From Halobacillus massiliensis (lineage in GTDB: Bacteria; Bacillota; Bacilli; Bacillales; Halobacillaceae), in NCBI RefSeq assembly GCF_900166625.1, contig NZ_LT800499.1:4171395-4235394 (forward strand): a DNA stretch of 64,000 nt. The letters run 5' to 3'. The stretch's first letter is position 1, and each line of letters starts with the position of its first letter. Shown here one piece after another: positions 1 through 7,593 of the stretch. The notes under the pieces were generated by a model. That model did no database searches. It was not told the DNA's origin and saw only the letters and a list, made by a program, of their open reading frames with translations. The translations under genes were made by a program, and so were the position numbers.

Positions 1-134
1 ACAATTACTTTTCCGAAAAGAGGAGATGACCAGGCCTGCCATGTGTCTTTTGCTTCTTGCATCGGAAATGATATTAAACTGACGCATACTAATACGGCCG
101 CGAACCATATAACCGTTTTCCACCATCGCCTCAT
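1..134 (-). CDS. cwlD: CwlD N-acetylmuramoyl-L-alanine amidase, 5' part only
   Basis: Only the first 44 codons lie in the window; the gene runs off the left edge. The start is ATG at 134, with a GGGAGTGG ribosome site just upstream. The product begins MRRWWKTV, has one hydrophobic membrane or signal segment (about residues 7-24), then WQAWSSPLFGKVIV, which matches the lead-in to the DPGHGG zinc-binding motif of CwlD amidases. CwlD acts with PdaA to make muramic-delta-lactam in spore cortex. In Bacillus subtilis cwlD also lies downstream of rpsI on the same strand, which supports the call. The catalytic domain is outside the window. Confidence 0.8.
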   Translation of the reverse strand, partial: MRRWWKTVIWFAAVLVCVSLISFPMQEAKDTWQAWSSPLFGKVI

Positions 135-168
135 AATGATCCACTCCCACTTCTTCCACTTATAGCTC

Positions 169-197
169 AATATATGGGACAAGAATGACTTTTATAC
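169..197 (-). promoter_or_regulatory. Candidate sigma-E promoter for cwlD
   Basis: On the minus strand GTATAAA (191-197), a 14-nt spacer and CATATATT (169-176) resemble the sigma-E -35 and -10 elements; the -10 has one mismatch to CATACAnT. CwlD is a mother-cell sporulation gene in B. subtilis, so this is plausible. The -35 match is only partial. Confidence 0.4.
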
Positions 198-276
198 CTG
201 AACACCTTCTTCTAAATCTTAAGTCCTAGATCTTTTTGTTGTTTTTTGTAATATTCTAAATATTTTCCGACTTATG

Positions 277-291
277 TGGTATAGACAACTA
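277..291. promoter_or_regulatory. NagR-like dre operator upstream of amiE-nagZ-namZ
   Basis: The sequence TGGTATAGACAACTA matches the form of the dre sites bound by B. subtilis NagR (YvoA), a GntR/HutC-family regulator of amino-sugar use. It lies 62 bp before the amiE start and overlaps a possible -10, TATATT (290-295). This suggests repression of the muropeptide-degrading operon, relieved by an amino-sugar phosphate. No regulator gene lies nearby, so it would act from elsewhere. Confidence 0.6.
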
Positions 292-352
292 TATTATTAA
301 AACTTATGATTGAAACAAAGAGGTGAAAGCCTTTACATAAAAGGAGGAATTT

Positions 353-2029
353 ATGAAAAAATCAAATGTTTGTCTCGTCTTATCTACTGTTATAACAGCT
401 TCTTTACTGTTTAACCCCACAGCTGAAAGGAGTGTACATGCAGACCAATTGAAAAAGCCTACAATCGAAAACAGAGCTCATAAGAAAACACAGGAATCCC
501 CCCACCCTGTTTTTTCCTGGAATAACCCAGGTCCTTCTTCCCCTGTGCTTCATCCTGGATCTGTAAAAGGCGCCGGTATGAGACAAGAGCCTCTCCGTGC
601 AATTGATTCGGTTATTGAAACAAGCATTTCAGAAGGAGCTCTCCCTGGTGCTGTCACTCTTGTCGCCAGAAAAGGACATATCGTCCAAAATGAAGCTTAT
701 GGACACTCTCTGCTTTATGAGGATGATCAGAAAAATCAAGTCCAAAACCCCCTGCACATGGAAAAAGATACTATTTTTGATGTAGCCTCTATCAGTAAAA
801 TATTCACCGCCACCGCAGCTATGATCCTTTATGAAGAAGGATACTTTCAATTAGATGACCCTGTCGCAAAATACATCCCTGAGTTCGCACAAAATGGAAA
901 AGAGAATGTAACGATTGAACAGCTCATGACTCACACCTCGGGTTTTACAGCATGGGTGCCTTTATATGCTCAAGGTGAAAGCCGTGAAGACCGCCTGGAG
1001 TATGTATATGCCTATCCGCTGGCTAATTCGCCCGGATCTACATACACATACAGCGATTTAAACATGATCACCCTTGGCGCTCTTATAGAAAAGTTTTCAG
1101 GGCAGCGTCTCGATGAATTTGTGTACGAAAACATTACAAAACCGCTGAAAATGAAAAACACTATGTATAATCCTCCTGAGAAATTAAAGGAGCGCATCGC
1201 CGCTACGGAGTATCAGGAAGCGATTGGGCGAGGCCTCGTTTGGGGAGAAGTTCATGATGAAAACGCCTGGTCCCTTGATGGAGTAGCAGGACACGCTGGC
1301 GTATTCTCAACGGCTGAAGACCTCGCAAAACTTGGACACATGTATCTGCAGGATGGGCGTTACGGAGGTAAAAGAATTCTCAAACCAGCGACCGTCAAGC
1401 TGTTAACAGAAAATCGAATTCCCGAATTCCCGGGAGATGAGCACGGCTTAGGGTGGGAGCTGTCCCAAGGCTGGTATATGGATGCCTTAGCAGAATCTTC
1501 AACGATGGGGCACACAGGCTACACGGGTACCTCTATGGTCATTAATCAGGCAAATGATACGATTGCCATTTTGCTGACCAATCGGGTTCACCCTTCCAGA
1601 AATACCGTATCGACTAATCCGACGAGACAATTATTTGCCCGCCAGGTTGCTGATGCGATTCCTGTTAACACACCTGGCCCTTCCTGGTTTGCAGGGTATG
1701 GCAGTCAATTGGACCGCTTCTTAACAGCGAAGGTCAGTATTCAAGAAGATACCACCCTTTCCTTTAAAACATGGTACCGTCTTGAAAACGGATATGATTT
1801 CGGCCATGTCGAAGTTTCAGAAGACGGCGAGAACTGGAGGGAAATACGTGAACCGTTCACAGGCAGCAGCGGATGGAATAAAGAAAGCGTGACACTTCCC
1901 GCGGGAACCCAGTTTGTCCGCTTCCGTTATGATACCGATGGAAGTGTGAATGGACGAGGCTGGTATATCACAAGCTTAAAAGGTGACTTCGAACTTCTCG
2001 AAACTGACTGGGAAAAACGGTCTTATTGA
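353..2029 (+). CDS. amiE: Secreted serine hydrolase AmiE-type N-acetylmuramyl-L-alanine amidase
   Basis: A 558-residue protein of the class C beta-lactamase/serine hydrolase fold. In B. subtilis, AmiE (YbbE) cleaves the lactyl bond between MurNAc and stem peptide, working with NagZ and NamZ. A signal peptide (about 1-30) precedes a Pro-rich linker. The SxxK motif is S146-I-S-K149, the second motif is YSDLN (233-237), and an HTG triad follows near residue 395. The last 110 or so residues (from about 430) form an added beta-rich domain with KTWYRLENGYDFGHVEVS-like sequence, as in the C-terminal region of InhA metalloproteases. A strong AAGGAGG site lies 6 nt before the ATG. nagZ follows after 47 nt in the same operon. 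Substrate is inferred from context. Confidence 0.8.
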   Translation: MKKSNVCLVLSTVITASLLFNPTAERSVHADQLKKPTIENRAHKKTQESPHPVFSWNNPGPSSPVLHPGSVKGAGMRQEPLRAIDSVIETSISEGALPGAVTLVARKGHIVQNEAYGHSLLYEDDQKNQVQNPLHMEKDTIFDVASISKIFTATAAMILYEEGYFQLDDPVAKYIPEFAQNGKENVTIEQLMTHTSGFTAWVPLYAQGESREDRLEYVYAYPLANSPGSTYTYSDLNMITLGALIEKFSGQRLDEFVYENITKPLKMKNTMYNPPEKLKERIAATEYQEAIGRGLVWGEVHDENAWSLDGVAGHAGVFSTAEDLAKLGHMYLQDGRYGGKRILKPATVKLLTENRIPEFPGDEHGLGWELSQGWYMDALAESSTMGHTGYTGTSMVINQANDTIAILLTNRVHPSRNTVSTNPTRQLFARQVADAIPVNTPGPSWFAGYGSQLDRFLTAKVSIQEDTTLSFKTWYRLENGYDFGHVEVSEDGENWREIREPFTGSSGWNKESVTLPAGTQFVRFRYDTDGSVNGRGWYITSLKGDFELLETDWEKRSY

Positions 2030-2076
2030 TTTCCGCACAGTTTATGTAAAAAACTATCAAAAGGAGGGAAAAAGAA

Positions 2077-4146
2077 ATGAAAAGATTAAAGAAAACTATG
2101 CTGTTAACGGCAGTTGCAGCTATGGCGCTGAGTCCATTAGCCCCTCAGAATGTGTCTGCAAAAAGTCATAAAGACCAAAAAAGAAACGATCTCGTTCTCT
2201 TAGAAAACGCTAAGCAGGTGAAGAGCGACTTTGAAAACAATGAGTTGGACCTGACCGCACTAAACCTTTATAAGGATGGTCACTATAAAAAGGTGGAAAA
2301 TAACCTGCAGTGGTCATCTTCTAACAAAAATGTAGCAAAGGTGGATAAGGACGGTACTGTCCAATTAACAGGGAAAAACGGTCGAACCTTTATTTCAGTA
2401 TCTGATGGGAAAAATAAAGACCGGATTGCCATTCAGCAGCATCCTAAAAAAGATGCGAAGCTTATTAAACAAAAAGGCGATAAGTACAAACTGATCAAAA
2501 ATGCAATAAAGGGTATGACCCTCGAAGAGAAAGTCGGCCAAATGCTAATGCCTGATTTTAGGAATTGGGAAGGAAAAAATGTAACAGAAATGCTGCCTGA
2601 AATCGAGCAGGTCGTTAAAGATTATCACTTAGGGGGTGTAATCCTTTTCCGCGAGAATGTCGTGACAACTGAACAGACGGCTAAGCTTGTGGCCGATTAT
2701 CAGGAAGCATCTGAAGAGCAGGGCCTTCTCATGACGATCGACCAGGAAGGCGGAATTGTTACCCGCCTTCAATCGGGAACTGATATGCCCGGTAATATGG
2801 CTCTTGGTGCTACCCGCTCGACTGACATTACAGAAGATGTAGGTACAGCCATTGGGGCAGAGCTGGAATCTCTTGGCATAAACATGAACCTCGCTCCTGT
2901 TTTAGATGTGAACAACAATCCAGATAACCCGGTGATTGGCACCCGGTCATTTGGTGAAGATCCTGAACTTGTAGCAGATTTAGGAAACGCTTATATTAAG
3001 GGTCTGCAAAGTCAGGGAGTAGCCGCAACCGCAAAACACTTCCCTGGGCACGGTGATACGGCTGTAGACTCTCACCTTGGTCTTCCAGAAGTGCCGTATG
3101 ATAAAGAACGACTTATGGAAGTCGAGCTATACCCTTTCCAAAAAGCCATGGAAGCCGGTATTGATGCTGTGATGACCGCACATGTAACCTTCCCTAAAAT
3201 TGATGACACGAAGGTAATCTCTCAGAAGGATGGAACCGAAATCGCCCTTCCTGCCACCCTGTCTCCTAAAGTGCTGACTGGACTGATGCGTGAGGAAATG
3301 GGATACGATGGCCTGATTATTACAGATGCCTTAAATATGAAAGCAATAGCCGATCATTTTGGTTCTGTTGATGCCGTTATCCGCAGTGTAAAAGCCGGCA
3401 CAGATATTGTCCTCATGCCAGTTGGCCTTGAAGAAGTGGCTGATGGTCTGCTTGAGGCCGTTCGCTCTGGTGAAATCAGCGAAAAGCGCATCGAAGAATC
3501 TGTAGAAAGAATTTTAACTTTGAAGCTTGAACGAGGAATCCTTAAGGAAGAGGCTGCTCCAGACATAGAAGAAATCATTAAAGAAGCTAATGCTACTGTC
3601 GGCTCACCTGAGCACCAGGCAATTGAAAAAGAGGCGTCTGAACGCTCTATAACGCTAGTGAAAAATGATAATATCCTTCCTCTTGCAGATGAAGGGAAAA
3701 TTGTCGTCGTAGGCAACACTTATATCAACAGGCTGCATACTTCTATTTCCAGACTTCATGATGATGTCGAGCTTATTACCTCTTCAGAACCGTTAAACGA
3801 CGAACAGCTTTCTAAAGTAAAAGCAGCGGACAGCGTTATCGTTGGTACCTATACGTTTAATGTAGCAGGACGTTCGCCAGCTAGCGCCCAGATGCAAATG
3901 GTGCACCAGCTTATGGAGGAAGCAAATGGACCGGTCATTGGTGTTGGCATCCGCAATCCATATGACATTATGGCCTATCCGCAAATCGACGGTTACCTTG
4001 CCCAGTATGGCTTTAATGATGTCAGCTTTGATGCCGCTGCTGACACAATTTTTGGAAACAACAATCCGTCAGGAAAACTTCCGGTTACGATTCCTGATAA
4101 CAATGAAGGGACCCTGTACGATTTCGGCCACGGCTTAAGTTATTAA
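2077..4146 (+). CDS. nagZ: Secreted beta-N-acetylglucosaminidase NagZ (GH3)
   Basis: A 689-residue glycoside hydrolase family 3 enzyme that removes non-reducing GlcNAc from muropeptides. The signal peptide (1-28) ends NVSA. Residues about 45-115 look like a BIG2-type Ig domain (WSSSNKNVAKVDKDGTVQL). The GH3 barrel holds DQEGG, the Bacillus NagZ loop KHFPGHGDTAVDSH (about 319-332) with the acid/base Asp-His pair, and the nucleophile Asp in LIITDALNMKAI (about 417). A C-terminal alpha/beta domain follows and the protein ends YDFGHGLSY. The length is near B. subtilis YbbD (about 640) plus the N-terminal Ig-like part. The AAAGGAGGG ribosome site is clear. It is the second gene of amiE-nagZ-namZ. 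Confidence 0.93.
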   Translation: MKRLKKTMLLTAVAAMALSPLAPQNVSAKSHKDQKRNDLVLLENAKQVKSDFENNELDLTALNLYKDGHYKKVENNLQWSSSNKNVAKVDKDGTVQLTGKNGRTFISVSDGKNKDRIAIQQHPKKDAKLIKQKGDKYKLIKNAIKGMTLEEKVGQMLMPDFRNWEGKNVTEMLPEIEQVVKDYHLGGVILFRENVVTTEQTAKLVADYQEASEEQGLLMTIDQEGGIVTRLQSGTDMPGNMALGATRSTDITEDVGTAIGAELESLGINMNLAPVLDVNNNPDNPVIGTRSFGEDPELVADLGNAYIKGLQSQGVAATAKHFPGHGDTAVDSHLGLPEVPYDKERLMEVELYPFQKAMEAGIDAVMTAHVTFPKIDDTKVISQKDGTEIALPATLSPKVLTGLMREEMGYDGLIITDALNMKAIADHFGSVDAVIRSVKAGTDIVLMPVGLEEVADGLLEAVRSGEISEKRIEESVERILTLKLERGILKEEAAPDIEEIIKEANATVGSPEHQAIEKEASERSITLVKNDNILPLADEGKIVVVGNTYINRLHTSISRLHDDVELITSSEPLNDEQLSKVKAADSVIVGTYTFNVAGRSPASAQMQMVHQLMEEANGPVIGVGIRNPYDIMAYPQIDGYLAQYGFNDVSFDAAADTIFGNNNPSGKLPVTIPDNNEGTLYDFGHGLSY

Positions 4147-4150
4147 CAAA

Positions 4151-4176
4151 GAAGGGGGCACCTTCCCCCTTCTTTT
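4151..4176 (+). terminator. Hairpin with T-run between nagZ and namZ
   Basis: GAAGGGGG (4151-4158) pairs with CCCCCTTC (4165-4172) across a 6-nt loop, followed by TTTT. It lies 5 nt after the nagZ stop and 15 nt before the namZ ribosome site. It probably terminates part of the transcripts or protects the nagZ end, lowering namZ relative to amiE and nagZ. Confidence 0.75.
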
Positions 4177-4198
4177 AAAAAATAAAGGAGTGAAGCAG

Positions 4199-5467
4199 TT
4201 GAAAAAGCCAATAATCGGAATCCTCATCCTTGTTCTCGTTCTTTCGACTTTCAGTGTTGTATTTGCAGATAAAGGCGGGAACCATGAAAAACAAAAAGGG
4301 AAAGACAAAAACTTCAAGCTCGGTGTAGAAGTTTTACTTGAAAATGAGAAAGAATTGATTGAAGGAAAGAACGTCGGTCTTATTACAAACCCAACCGGTG
4401 TGGATAAGGATCTAAACAGCATTGTTGATCTCCTACATAATGATCCTGATGTTAACCTCACCGCCCTTTACGGCCCTGAGCATGGAGTCCGCGGAAGTGC
4501 ACAGGCTGGTGAATACGTAGAGTACTATATTGACGAACAGACAGGAGTGCCGGTGTACAGTCTTTACGGAAAGACCCGTAAACCGACACCTGAAATGCTT
4601 GAAGACATCGATGTTCTTTTGTTTGATATCCAGGATGTAGGAACCCGCTTCTATACGTACATCTATACAATGGCTTATGCTATGGAAGCCGCACAGGAAA
4701 ATGACATTCCTTTCATCGTCCTGGATCGCCCGAATCCGTTAGGCGGTGAAAAAGTGGAAGGTCCTGTCATGGAAGAAGCTTATAAGTCCTTCGTCGGCAA
4801 CTATGAAATTCCGCTTCGTCACGGGATGACAGTGGGAGAGCTTGCCATGTTATTCAATAAGGAATTCGAAATTGGAGCTGACTTGACGGTTGTTGAAATG
4901 AACAAATGGAAGCGTAAGACGTACTATGAAGACACCCCGCTTCAATTTGTTGCTCCATCACCAAATATGCCGACACCAACGACTGCCCTTGTCTACCCGG
5001 GTGCTGCCCTCATTGAAGGTACAAATGTATCTGAAGGCCGAGGTACCACTCAGCCATTTGAACTTCTGGGCGCTCCTTTTATAAACAGCACAGAGCTTGC
5101 AGCAGAGCTGAATGAGCTGAACCTGCCTGGCGTCGTTTTCCGCGCGGCATCGTTTACTCCATCCTTCTCTAAGCATGCAGGCCGCTTAAGCCATGGCGTT
5201 CAGATTCATGTAACACACAAAGAGTCCTTTGAGCCGATTGAAACAGGACTCCACATTGTGAAAACGATCCACGATATGTATCCGGATGACTTTGCCTTCC
5301 GTGCAGAGAACTCTCAAGGTATTTCTTTCTTTGATAACCTGATTGGAAACGGATGGGTCCGGGAAGCTATTGAAAATGGAGACTCTGTAGAAGAGATTAA
5401 AAATCAGTGGCAGGATGAGTTAAAGGAATTTAAAAAGGTCCGTAAACACTACCTACTTTATAAGTAA
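4199..5467 (+). CDS. namZ: Secreted exo-beta-N-acetylmuramidase NamZ (DUF1343, GH171)
   Basis: A 422-residue protein of the DUF1343/NamZ family. In B. subtilis NamZ (YbbC) releases MurNAc from the non-reducing end of glycan chains after NagZ and AmiE have acted. Family blocks seen are GLITNPTGVD, YGPEHGVRGSAQAGEYV, YSLYGKTRKPTPEML and FDIQDVGTRFYTYIYTM. A signal peptide covers about residues 1-23 (ends SVVFA). I place the start at TTG 4199, 7 nt after AAAGGAGTG; an in-frame GTG at 4190 overlaps that ribosome site and is less likely. It is the last gene of the operon, followed by a strong terminator. Confidence 0.92.
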   Translation: MKKPIIGILILVLVLSTFSVVFADKGGNHEKQKGKDKNFKLGVEVLLENEKELIEGKNVGLITNPTGVDKDLNSIVDLLHNDPDVNLTALYGPEHGVRGSAQAGEYVEYYIDEQTGVPVYSLYGKTRKPTPEMLEDIDVLLFDIQDVGTRFYTYIYTMAYAMEAAQENDIPFIVLDRPNPLGGEKVEGPVMEEAYKSFVGNYEIPLRHGMTVGELAMLFNKEFEIGADLTVVEMNKWKRKTYYEDTPLQFVAPSPNMPTPTTALVYPGAALIEGTNVSEGRGTTQPFELLGAPFINSTELAAELNELNLPGVVFRAASFTPSFSKHAGRLSHGVQIHVTHKESFEPIETGLHIVKTIHDMYPDDFAFRAENSQGISFFDNLIGNGWVREAIENGDSVEEIKNQWQDELKEFKKVRKHYLLYK

Positions 5468-5470
5468 GAT

Positions 5471-5505
5471 AAAGCCTCCCAGTTATGATAGCTGGGAGGC
5501 TTTTT
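5471..5505 (+). terminator. Intrinsic terminator of amiE-nagZ-namZ
   Basis: AAAGCCTCCCAG (5471-5482) pairs with CTGGGAGGCTTT (5491-5502) around a short loop, followed by more T residues. It lies 4 nt after the namZ stop codon. Confidence 0.92.
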
Positions 5506-5548
5506 GCTCCTGGGAAAAGGCTGTTCCCTTGATCTCGTTTGGAGAAAC

Positions 5549-5662
5549 GCGGCTGGGAAATAGCTCCCTTTCCACGGGGAGCCAATGAGCTAGCTCGCTG
5601 CACTCGCGGATCTCACCCTGGATCTATCTCCCTGCAGGAGTCTCGCCATTTCCCAGTCACTT
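5549..5662 (-). repeat. Dispersed structured repeat, copy A (inverted)
   Basis: Read on the minus strand, it opens GGGAAATGGCGAGACTCCTG and closes GGAAAGGGAGCTATTTCC. The same blocks recur in the opposite orientation at 5764-5880. Internal pairs (GGTGAG with GCTCA-type segments, CCNTGGG with CCCATGG-type segments) suggest a folded RNA or palindromic DNA element. Related GGGAAATGGCGAGACTCC elements are, to my knowledge, scattered through many Bacillaceae genomes. No reading frame is supported here. Confidence 0.7.
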
Positions 5663-5763
5663 CACTATGGATAGGTTAAACGGAACATTAGTATCTTTAG
5701 CCGCTCTTATGGGAAAGTCCTCTCTTACCAAGCGTTCCGTTAGTCCATAAAAACATAAAGGGC

Positions 5764-5880
5764 AGGGGGAAATGGCGAGACTCCTATGGGAGGATAGAAC
5801 ATGGTGAGATCCCGGAAGGCTTTAGCCTGAGGAAGCTCACCCTTCGCCCATGGAAAGCGAGTTGTTTCCACCGGCCCGGT
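5764..5880 (+). repeat. Dispersed structured repeat, copy B
   Basis: This is the plus-strand copy of the element at 5549-5662. It starts GGGAAATGGCGAGACTCCTA and ends GGAAAGCGAGTTGTTTCC. Inside, GGTGAG (about 5801) pairs with CTCACC (about 5837), GGCTTTAGCC forms a small hairpin at the tip, and CCTATGGG pairs with CCCATGG. The nested pairing gives a cruciform-like fold of about 110 nt. Confidence 0.7.
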
Positions 5881-5947
5881 TCTCTAAATTCAGGCAAACG
5901 GAACAGCACTCTCATATTTCTAAGAATCAAAAAAGCCTTTATCGGAG

Positions 5948-6045
5948 CACAGAACAAGGGTGAGATCCATAGGTTTTAGCCTGAGGAAGCTCACCCTTCG
6001 CCTATGGAAAGCGAGATGTTTTCCGTGGCCCGGTTCTCTATATTA
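5948..6045 (+). repeat. Dispersed structured repeat, truncated copy C
   Basis: It repeats the 3' two-thirds of copy B and its flank. GGGTGAGATCC, TTTTAGCCTGAGGAAGCTCA, ATGGAAAGCGAG and CCCGGTTCTCTA occur in the same order as at about 5800-5896. The 5' GGGAAATGGCGAGACTCC block is missing, so this is a partial direct duplication. The rest of 5506-6190 holds no supported gene; short open frames here fall inside the repeats. Confidence 0.65.
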
Positions 6046-6190
6046 AAGCAAACAGAGCTGGTAATGAGCAGCTCAAAAAGCTTGAAATTATAAACCAATA
6101 AATAATAAGCTTTCTTGAGCTTCTGTAAACTCCCCTTTCTAGTCTGAAGTCTCTTTTTTATCGATTTGCATAATTCCCCTCCATTCATCC

Positions 6191-6219
6191 AATCATTGTC
6201 CAAATGACCAGCATCTAAT
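6191..6219 (+). promoter_or_regulatory. Weak candidate sigma-E promoter for cotJB
   Basis: AATCATT (6191-6197), a 14-nt spacer and CATCTAAT (6212-6219) are a loose match to sigma-E elements. cotJ operons are sigma-E dependent in B. subtilis. Several consensus positions are missing, so this is a suggestion only. Confidence 0.25.
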
Positions 6220-6253
6220 ATAGAGAGATTGATCTAAAGGAGGCTGTTTAGAT

Positions 6254-6514
6254 TTGGACAGAAATGAAATGCTTCAGGACATTCAGGAAATAGAGTTCGT
6301 TCTTCTAGAACTGCAGCTTTACCTTGATACACACCCTGAAGATATAGAAGCACTTAATTTATTTAATGCCTTCTCCGGTGAATTACAAAAACTTAAGCTG
6401 CTCTATGACTTAATATACGGACCTTTACTAGGATTTGGGTTTTCGCAATCTAAAGATGAGTGGAAATGGGTCAATGATCCCTGGCCCTGGCAGTTAGAGA
6501 AAAGGTGTAAATAA
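6254..6514 (+). CDS. cotJB: Spore coat protein CotJB
   Basis: An 86-residue acidic protein with the CotJB pattern: a leading helix rich in Leu/Glu (IQEIEFVLLELQLYLDTHPED), then YGPLLGFG and a Trp-rich tail (WKWVNDPWPWQLE). CotJB is part of the CotJA-B-C complex placed in the inner spore coat by the mother cell. The start is TTG at 6254, spaced well from AAAGGAGG (6237-6244). The stop lies one base before the cotJC ATG, so the two are translationally coupled. No cotJA is found upstream, where it normally lies. Confidence 0.88.
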   Translation: MDRNEMLQDIQEIEFVLLELQLYLDTHPEDIEALNLFNAFSGELQKLKLLYDLIYGPLLGFGFSQSKDEWKWVNDPWPWQLEKRCK

Positions 6515-6515
6515 A

Positions 6516-7088
6516 ATGTGGATATACGAGAAGAAATTACAGTTCCCTATAGATATTAACAGGACAGACATTAAAATGGCCAAACTTCTTTACGAAGCTT
6601 ACGGCGGCCAAGACGGACCTTTAACTATGGGTCTCAGCTATTTAAACCAGCGTTATACCGTAAAGGATCCCAGAGTGATTGCTTTATTAACTGATATTGG
6701 TACAGAAGAAATGGCTCACTTAGAGATTATCGCCTCATTAATCTTTAATCTAAGTAAAGATGCTACACCTCAACAGTTCAAAGAAGCGGGGATGGGTTCG
6801 TTTTATGCAAGCCACGACAGCGCTTTGGCATATACAAATTCAAGCGGTGTCCCCTGGTCAGCGATGTATACCCAGACAAGTGGTGATTTAATAACTGATC
6901 TGAAAGACAATATAGCTGCAGAAGAAAGAGCCCATTCCCTTTATCAACGTCTCATAGATTTGACAGACAATCCAGATCTCCATGATGTTCTTCTATTTCT
7001 GCTTGAACGCTCTGTTATTCACGGCCTAAGATTTAGGGAGGCTTTAAAGTTAGTAAGTGATGGATACTATAATGACTCTCAAGTCTAA
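6516..7088 (+). CDS. cotJC: Spore coat protein CotJC, manganese catalase family
   Basis: A 190-residue protein similar to dimanganese catalases and a structural coat component in Bacillus. It shows the expected ferritin-like pattern with metal-ligand candidates: DIGTEEMAHLE in one helix pair and AAEERAHSLYQRL in another. The length matches the family (about 190). It follows cotJB by one base. Catalase activity is possible but not shown. The last codons form one arm of the terminator hairpin. Confidence 0.9.
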   Translation: MWIYEKKLQFPIDINRTDIKMAKLLYEAYGGQDGPLTMGLSYLNQRYTVKDPRVIALLTDIGTEEMAHLEIIASLIFNLSKDATPQQFKEAGMGSFYASHDSALAYTNSSGVPWSAMYTQTSGDLITDLKDNIAAEERAHSLYQRLIDLTDNPDLHDVLLFLLERSVIHGLRFREALKLVSDGYYNDSQV

Positions 7089-7105
7089 CAGCTGAGAGTC
7101 TTTTT
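7074..7105 (+). terminator. Terminator of cotJB-cotJC
   Basis: GACTCTCA (7074-7081) pairs with TGAGAGTC (7093-7100), followed by TTTTT. The left arm lies inside the cotJC coding end. Confidence 0.88.
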
Positions 7106-7130
7106 GACATTCTTAACTTTTCAAGCAAAA

Positions 7131-7163
7131 CAAAAAGACCCCCAACCAAATAGGTTGAGAGCC
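7131..7163 (-). terminator. Terminator of the rplM-rpsI operon
   Basis: On the minus strand GGCTCTCAACC (7153-7163) pairs, with two G-T pairs, to GGTTGGGGGTC (7137-7147), followed by TTTTTGTTTTG. It lies 18 nt after the rpsI stop and converges with the cotJC terminator. Confidence 0.85.
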
Positions 7164-7180
7164 TTTGAAACGTTGATATC

Positions 7181-7573
7181 TTAACGTTTTGAGAACTGTG
7201 GAGCACGACGAGCACCTTTAAGACCGTATTTCTTACGTTCTTTCATACGTGCGTCACGTGTTAGAAGTCCTGCGCGCTTAAGTGGTGTGCGGTATTCAGG
7301 GTCTGCTTGAAGCAGAGCACGAGCGATTCCGTGACGGATCGCACCAGCTTGACCAGTGAAACCTCCACCATTTACGTTTACATATACATCATAGTTACCT
7401 TCAGTTTCTGTAACAGCTAAAGGCTGCTTCAGAATCGTACGAAGTGTTTCATATGGGAAAAAGTCTTCAGCATCACGCTTGTTAACAACTACACGTCCAG
7501 TTCCAGGAACAAGACGTACACGAGCTGTTGACTTTTTACGACGTCCAGTACCGTAATATTGTACTTGTGCCAC
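7181..7573 (-). CDS. rpsI: 30S ribosomal protein S9 (uS9)
   Basis: A 130-residue S9, a head protein of the small subunit whose C-terminal tail reaches the P-site tRNA. It shows [16 protein letters not shown] at the start and the basic tail [11 protein letters not shown] place the start at GTG 7573, 8 nt after GGGAGGT, giving the family length of 130; an in-frame TTG at 7579 is too close to that ribosome site. It is co-transcribed after rplM. Confidence 0.97.
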   Translation of the reverse strand: MAQVQYYGTGRRKKSTARVRLVPGTGRVVVNKRDAEDFFPYETLRTILKQPLAVTETEGNYDVYVNVNGGGFTGQAGAIRHGIARALLQADPEYRTPLKRAGLLTRDARMKERKKYGLKGARRAPQFSKR

Positions 7574-7593
7574 TCTCAATTACCTCCCTTTTA

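Noticed and set aside
5991..6203. 70-residue minus-strand open frame after the repeats
   Set aside because: It runs through repeat copy C, has no supported ribosome site and shows no recognisable family; treated as chance.
5506..6253. CRISPR array or IS remnant in the repeat region
   Set aside because: The units are long, folded, inverted and unequal in spacing; no transposase fragment or regular spacers are present.
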